A stretch of 15,717 bases of DNA from an uncultured Veillonella sp. (lineage in GTDB: Bacteria; Bacillota; Negativicutes; Veillonellales; Veillonellaceae): positions 1 through 15,717 of the forward strand of contig NZ_UQYC01000047.1 in assembly GCF_900545205.1 (NCBI RefSeq), read 5' to 3'. Numbering within the stretch: the stretch's first letter is position 1; every line of letters begins with the position of its first letter. A model generated the notes under the pieces. That model was not told where the DNA came from and searched no databases. It was given only the letters and a program-made list of their open reading frames with translations. The translations under genes and the position numbers were made by a program. Of the stretch, positions 15,197-15,717 are shown piece by piece.

Positions 15197-15213
15197 TTGG
15201 CAGTCCCTTTATT
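15182..15213 (-). terminator. Terminator shared by hemQ and the toxin mRNA
   Basis: GACTGC (15191-15196) and GCAGTC (15200-15205), extended by G-C, G-T and A-T pairs on the outside, form a stable stem with a TTG loop. On the minus strand it ends in T6, a strong terminator for the toxin mRNA. On the plus strand the tail is only TTTATT, enough for a weaker hemQ terminator. Confidence 0.8.
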
Positions 15214-15218
15214 CGAAT

Positions 15219-15247
15219 TTGACGATATATGTCTTAAACTCTATAAT
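15219..15247 (+). promoter_or_regulatory. Promoter of the antisense antitoxin RNA
   Basis: TTGACG (15219-15224) and TATAAT (15242-15247) lie exactly 17 bases apart. No plus-strand gene follows, and transcription from about 15254 runs antisense into the 3' part of the toxin mRNA. A promoter this strong without a gene is typical of a type I antitoxin RNA. Confidence 0.75.
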
Positions 15248-15253
15248 ATAAAT

Positions 15254-15363
15254 AGATAGTCAGACGAGTAGGAACGTCAGGCGCATCTCAAAAACTAATT
15301 ATCTAGGAAATGGCCTTTCTGTTTATCTAATTACGCATGGTAACGGAGGGCTATTTGCTTTTT
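15254..15363 (+). ncRNA. Predicted antisense antitoxin RNA (RatA-like arrangement)
   Basis: The predicted RNA of about 110 nt starts downstream of the promoter at 15219-15247 and ends at a hairpin with a T5 tail. It is fully complementary to the 3' untranslated part of the convergent toxin mRNA and to the last four codons, so it could pair and trigger decay or block expression. This is the layout of Bacillus txpA/RatA. Coordinates of both ends are inferred from promoter and terminator positions. Confidence 0.6.
15308..15363 (+). terminator. Terminator hairpin of the antitoxin RNA
   Basis: The left arm 15308-15323 and right arm 15342-15356 pair over 15 bp with one bulged T, followed by GCTTTTT. 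Several pairs are G-T, which hold only in plus-strand RNA; in minus-strand RNA they become A-C mismatches. The structure is therefore tuned to the antisense transcript. Confidence 0.6.
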
Positions 15364-15452
15364 GTGAGGCAAATAAGCGCTATAAGTGCACCAAAGGAAA
15401 TGACTAACGTCATTATTCCAATGATAACTGTAATAAGTTCAAAGTCACTCAT
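15351..15452 (-). CDS. Hol_Tox-like type I toxin peptide
   Basis: A 33-residue peptide starting MSDFELITVIIGIMTL has one transmembrane helix (about residues 7-28) and the basic tail KSK. The MSxFE start, single helix and Lys-rich end match the putative holin-like toxin (Hol_Tox) family of Firmicutes, membrane-damaging type I toxins. The ribosome site AGGGGGTGAG is strong, with ATG 8-10 bases downstream. Its own promoter lies at 15510-15538 and its terminator at 15182-15213, giving an mRNA of about 320 nt with a 3' tail near 165 nt. The convergent antisense RNA covers that tail. Toxicity is inferred from the family. Confidence 0.8.
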   Translation of the reverse strand: MSDFELITVIIGIMTLVISFGALIALICLTKSK

Positions 15453-15509
15453 AAGCTCACCCCCTTCTATAACGAAGAGAGGCCCAACCTCGCTGACTAC
15501 CTTAAGAAT

Positions 15510-15538
15510 ATTATAAGCTGAACAAATATACGATACAA
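15510..15538 (-). promoter_or_regulatory. Promoter of the toxin mRNA
   Basis: On the minus strand TTGTAT (15533-15538) and TATAAT (15510-15515) are 17 bases apart. Transcription would begin near 15503, giving a 5' leader of about 50 nt before the toxin ATG at 15452. Confidence 0.7.
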
Positions 15539-15572
15539 TAAGTAACTATTTATTGATATATATGAATTAAAT

Positions 15573-15589
15573 GATAAAAAAGGGACTGC
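15573..15589 (+). repeat. Direct repeat copy 2, orphan terminator arm
   Basis: GATAAAAAAGGGACTGC repeats the hemQ end and terminator left arm, but here no matching right arm follows. Eight bases later the IS3-type end begins, so the partner arm may lie on the far side of the insertion element. Confidence 0.6.
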
Positions 15590-15628
15590 CTATGATATGT
15601 ACCCATTTTCCTGGACACATATTATTTA

Positions 15629-15717
15629 CTAGCCTAAACACATGGATGCTTCCCTGTATTTCACAGGGGGCATCCATTTTGTTTTTGCTTGAATCCTTTT
15701 GTTATTGTAATAGTTAA
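15629..15717 (-). CDS. IS3-family transposase, C-terminal 28 residues (partial)
   Basis: Only the end of the gene is present; it continues past the right edge of the window. The readable residues begin NYYNNKRIQAKTKWMPPVKY and end MCLG before TAG. The YYNNKRIQ and MPPVKYR sequences are the hallmark C-terminal motif of the DDE integrase core (rve) of IS3-family OrfB transposases. The stop is 10 bases inside the terminal repeat, a normal distance for this family. Whether the full gene is intact cannot be judged here. Confidence 0.85.
   Translation of the reverse strand, partial: NYYNNKRIQAKTKWMPPVKYREASMCLG
15642..15690 (+). terminator. Plus-strand terminator inside the transposase codons
   Basis: ATGGATGC plus TTCCCTGT (15642-15657) pair with ACAGGGG and GCATCCAT (15663-15677): 15 pairs with one bulge and the loop ATTTC, followed by ATTTTGTTTTT on the plus strand. 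It lies fully within the transposase coding region, antisense to it. It would stop transcription entering the element from the left. Confidence 0.75.

Larger units (their letters stand above)
15598..15717 (-). mobile_element. Right end of an IS3-family (IS150-like) element, cut by window
   Basis: The boundary is a 22-base terminal repeat at 15598-15619 that begins TGTACCC and ends CTGGACACA, with the 5'-TG and the WTGGACA-like inner part typical of IS150-group ends. Directly inside lies the C-terminus of an IS3-type transposase reading outwards to this end. The other end and the target duplication are outside the window. Confidence 0.75.

Noticed and set aside
15598..15717. Left end of a plus-strand IS
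   Set aside because: The plus strand holds a terminator and no frame, while the minus strand reads a clear transposase C-terminus toward this end.

Overview
The window looks like chromosomal DNA of an anaerobic Negativicute, most likely a Veillonella or close relative. This is inferred from AT-rich intergenic DNA, strong AGGAG ribosome sites, TTG/GTG starts, a CooS-type carbon monoxide dehydrogenase beside core metabolism, and a Bacillus-like hemE-hemH-hemY order. No rRNA or marker gene is present to prove it.

Layout. (1) 1-2462: a promoter, a structured leader and a single-gene unit for a CooS-family Ni-Fe protein. It carries a 44-residue metal-binding tail with 26 histidines, and one of its cluster-C cysteine positions is Asp. 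(2) 2534-4158: a metallo-beta-lactamase-fold hydrolase and a TetR-type repressor, divergently arranged around two dyads that look like operators. (3) 4159-4924: a gene-poor stretch with two stable hairpins, then a small exported protein. (4) 5006-6140: bioB on the minus strand, with a promoter whose -35 box lies inside a BirA box. (5) 6347-10490: an overlapping pair, a SbcD/YhaO-type nuclease and a 960-residue YhaN-type SMC-like ATPase with a membrane hairpin. (6) 10654-15183: hemE, hemH and hemY as a tight operon, then a terminator and hemQ. Together these cover uroporphyrinogen III to heme by the coproporphyrin-dependent route. (7) 15182-15540: a compact type I toxin-antitoxin locus not listed by length-based gene finding. 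It has a 33-residue Hol_Tox-like membrane peptide on the minus strand and a convergent antisense RNA of about 110 nt, each with its own promoter and terminator. (8) 15598-15717: the right end of an IS3-family element, cut by the window edge. The last 28 codons of its transposase contain a hairpin that acts as a plus-strand terminator.

The most unusual points are the altered cluster-C ligand and fused His-rich tail of CooS, the toxin-antitoxin locus flanked by a near-copy of the hemQ terminator arm, the IS end that appears to interrupt such an arm, and two low-complexity insertions in HemY. All assignments come from reading the sequence and remembered family features; no database search was run.
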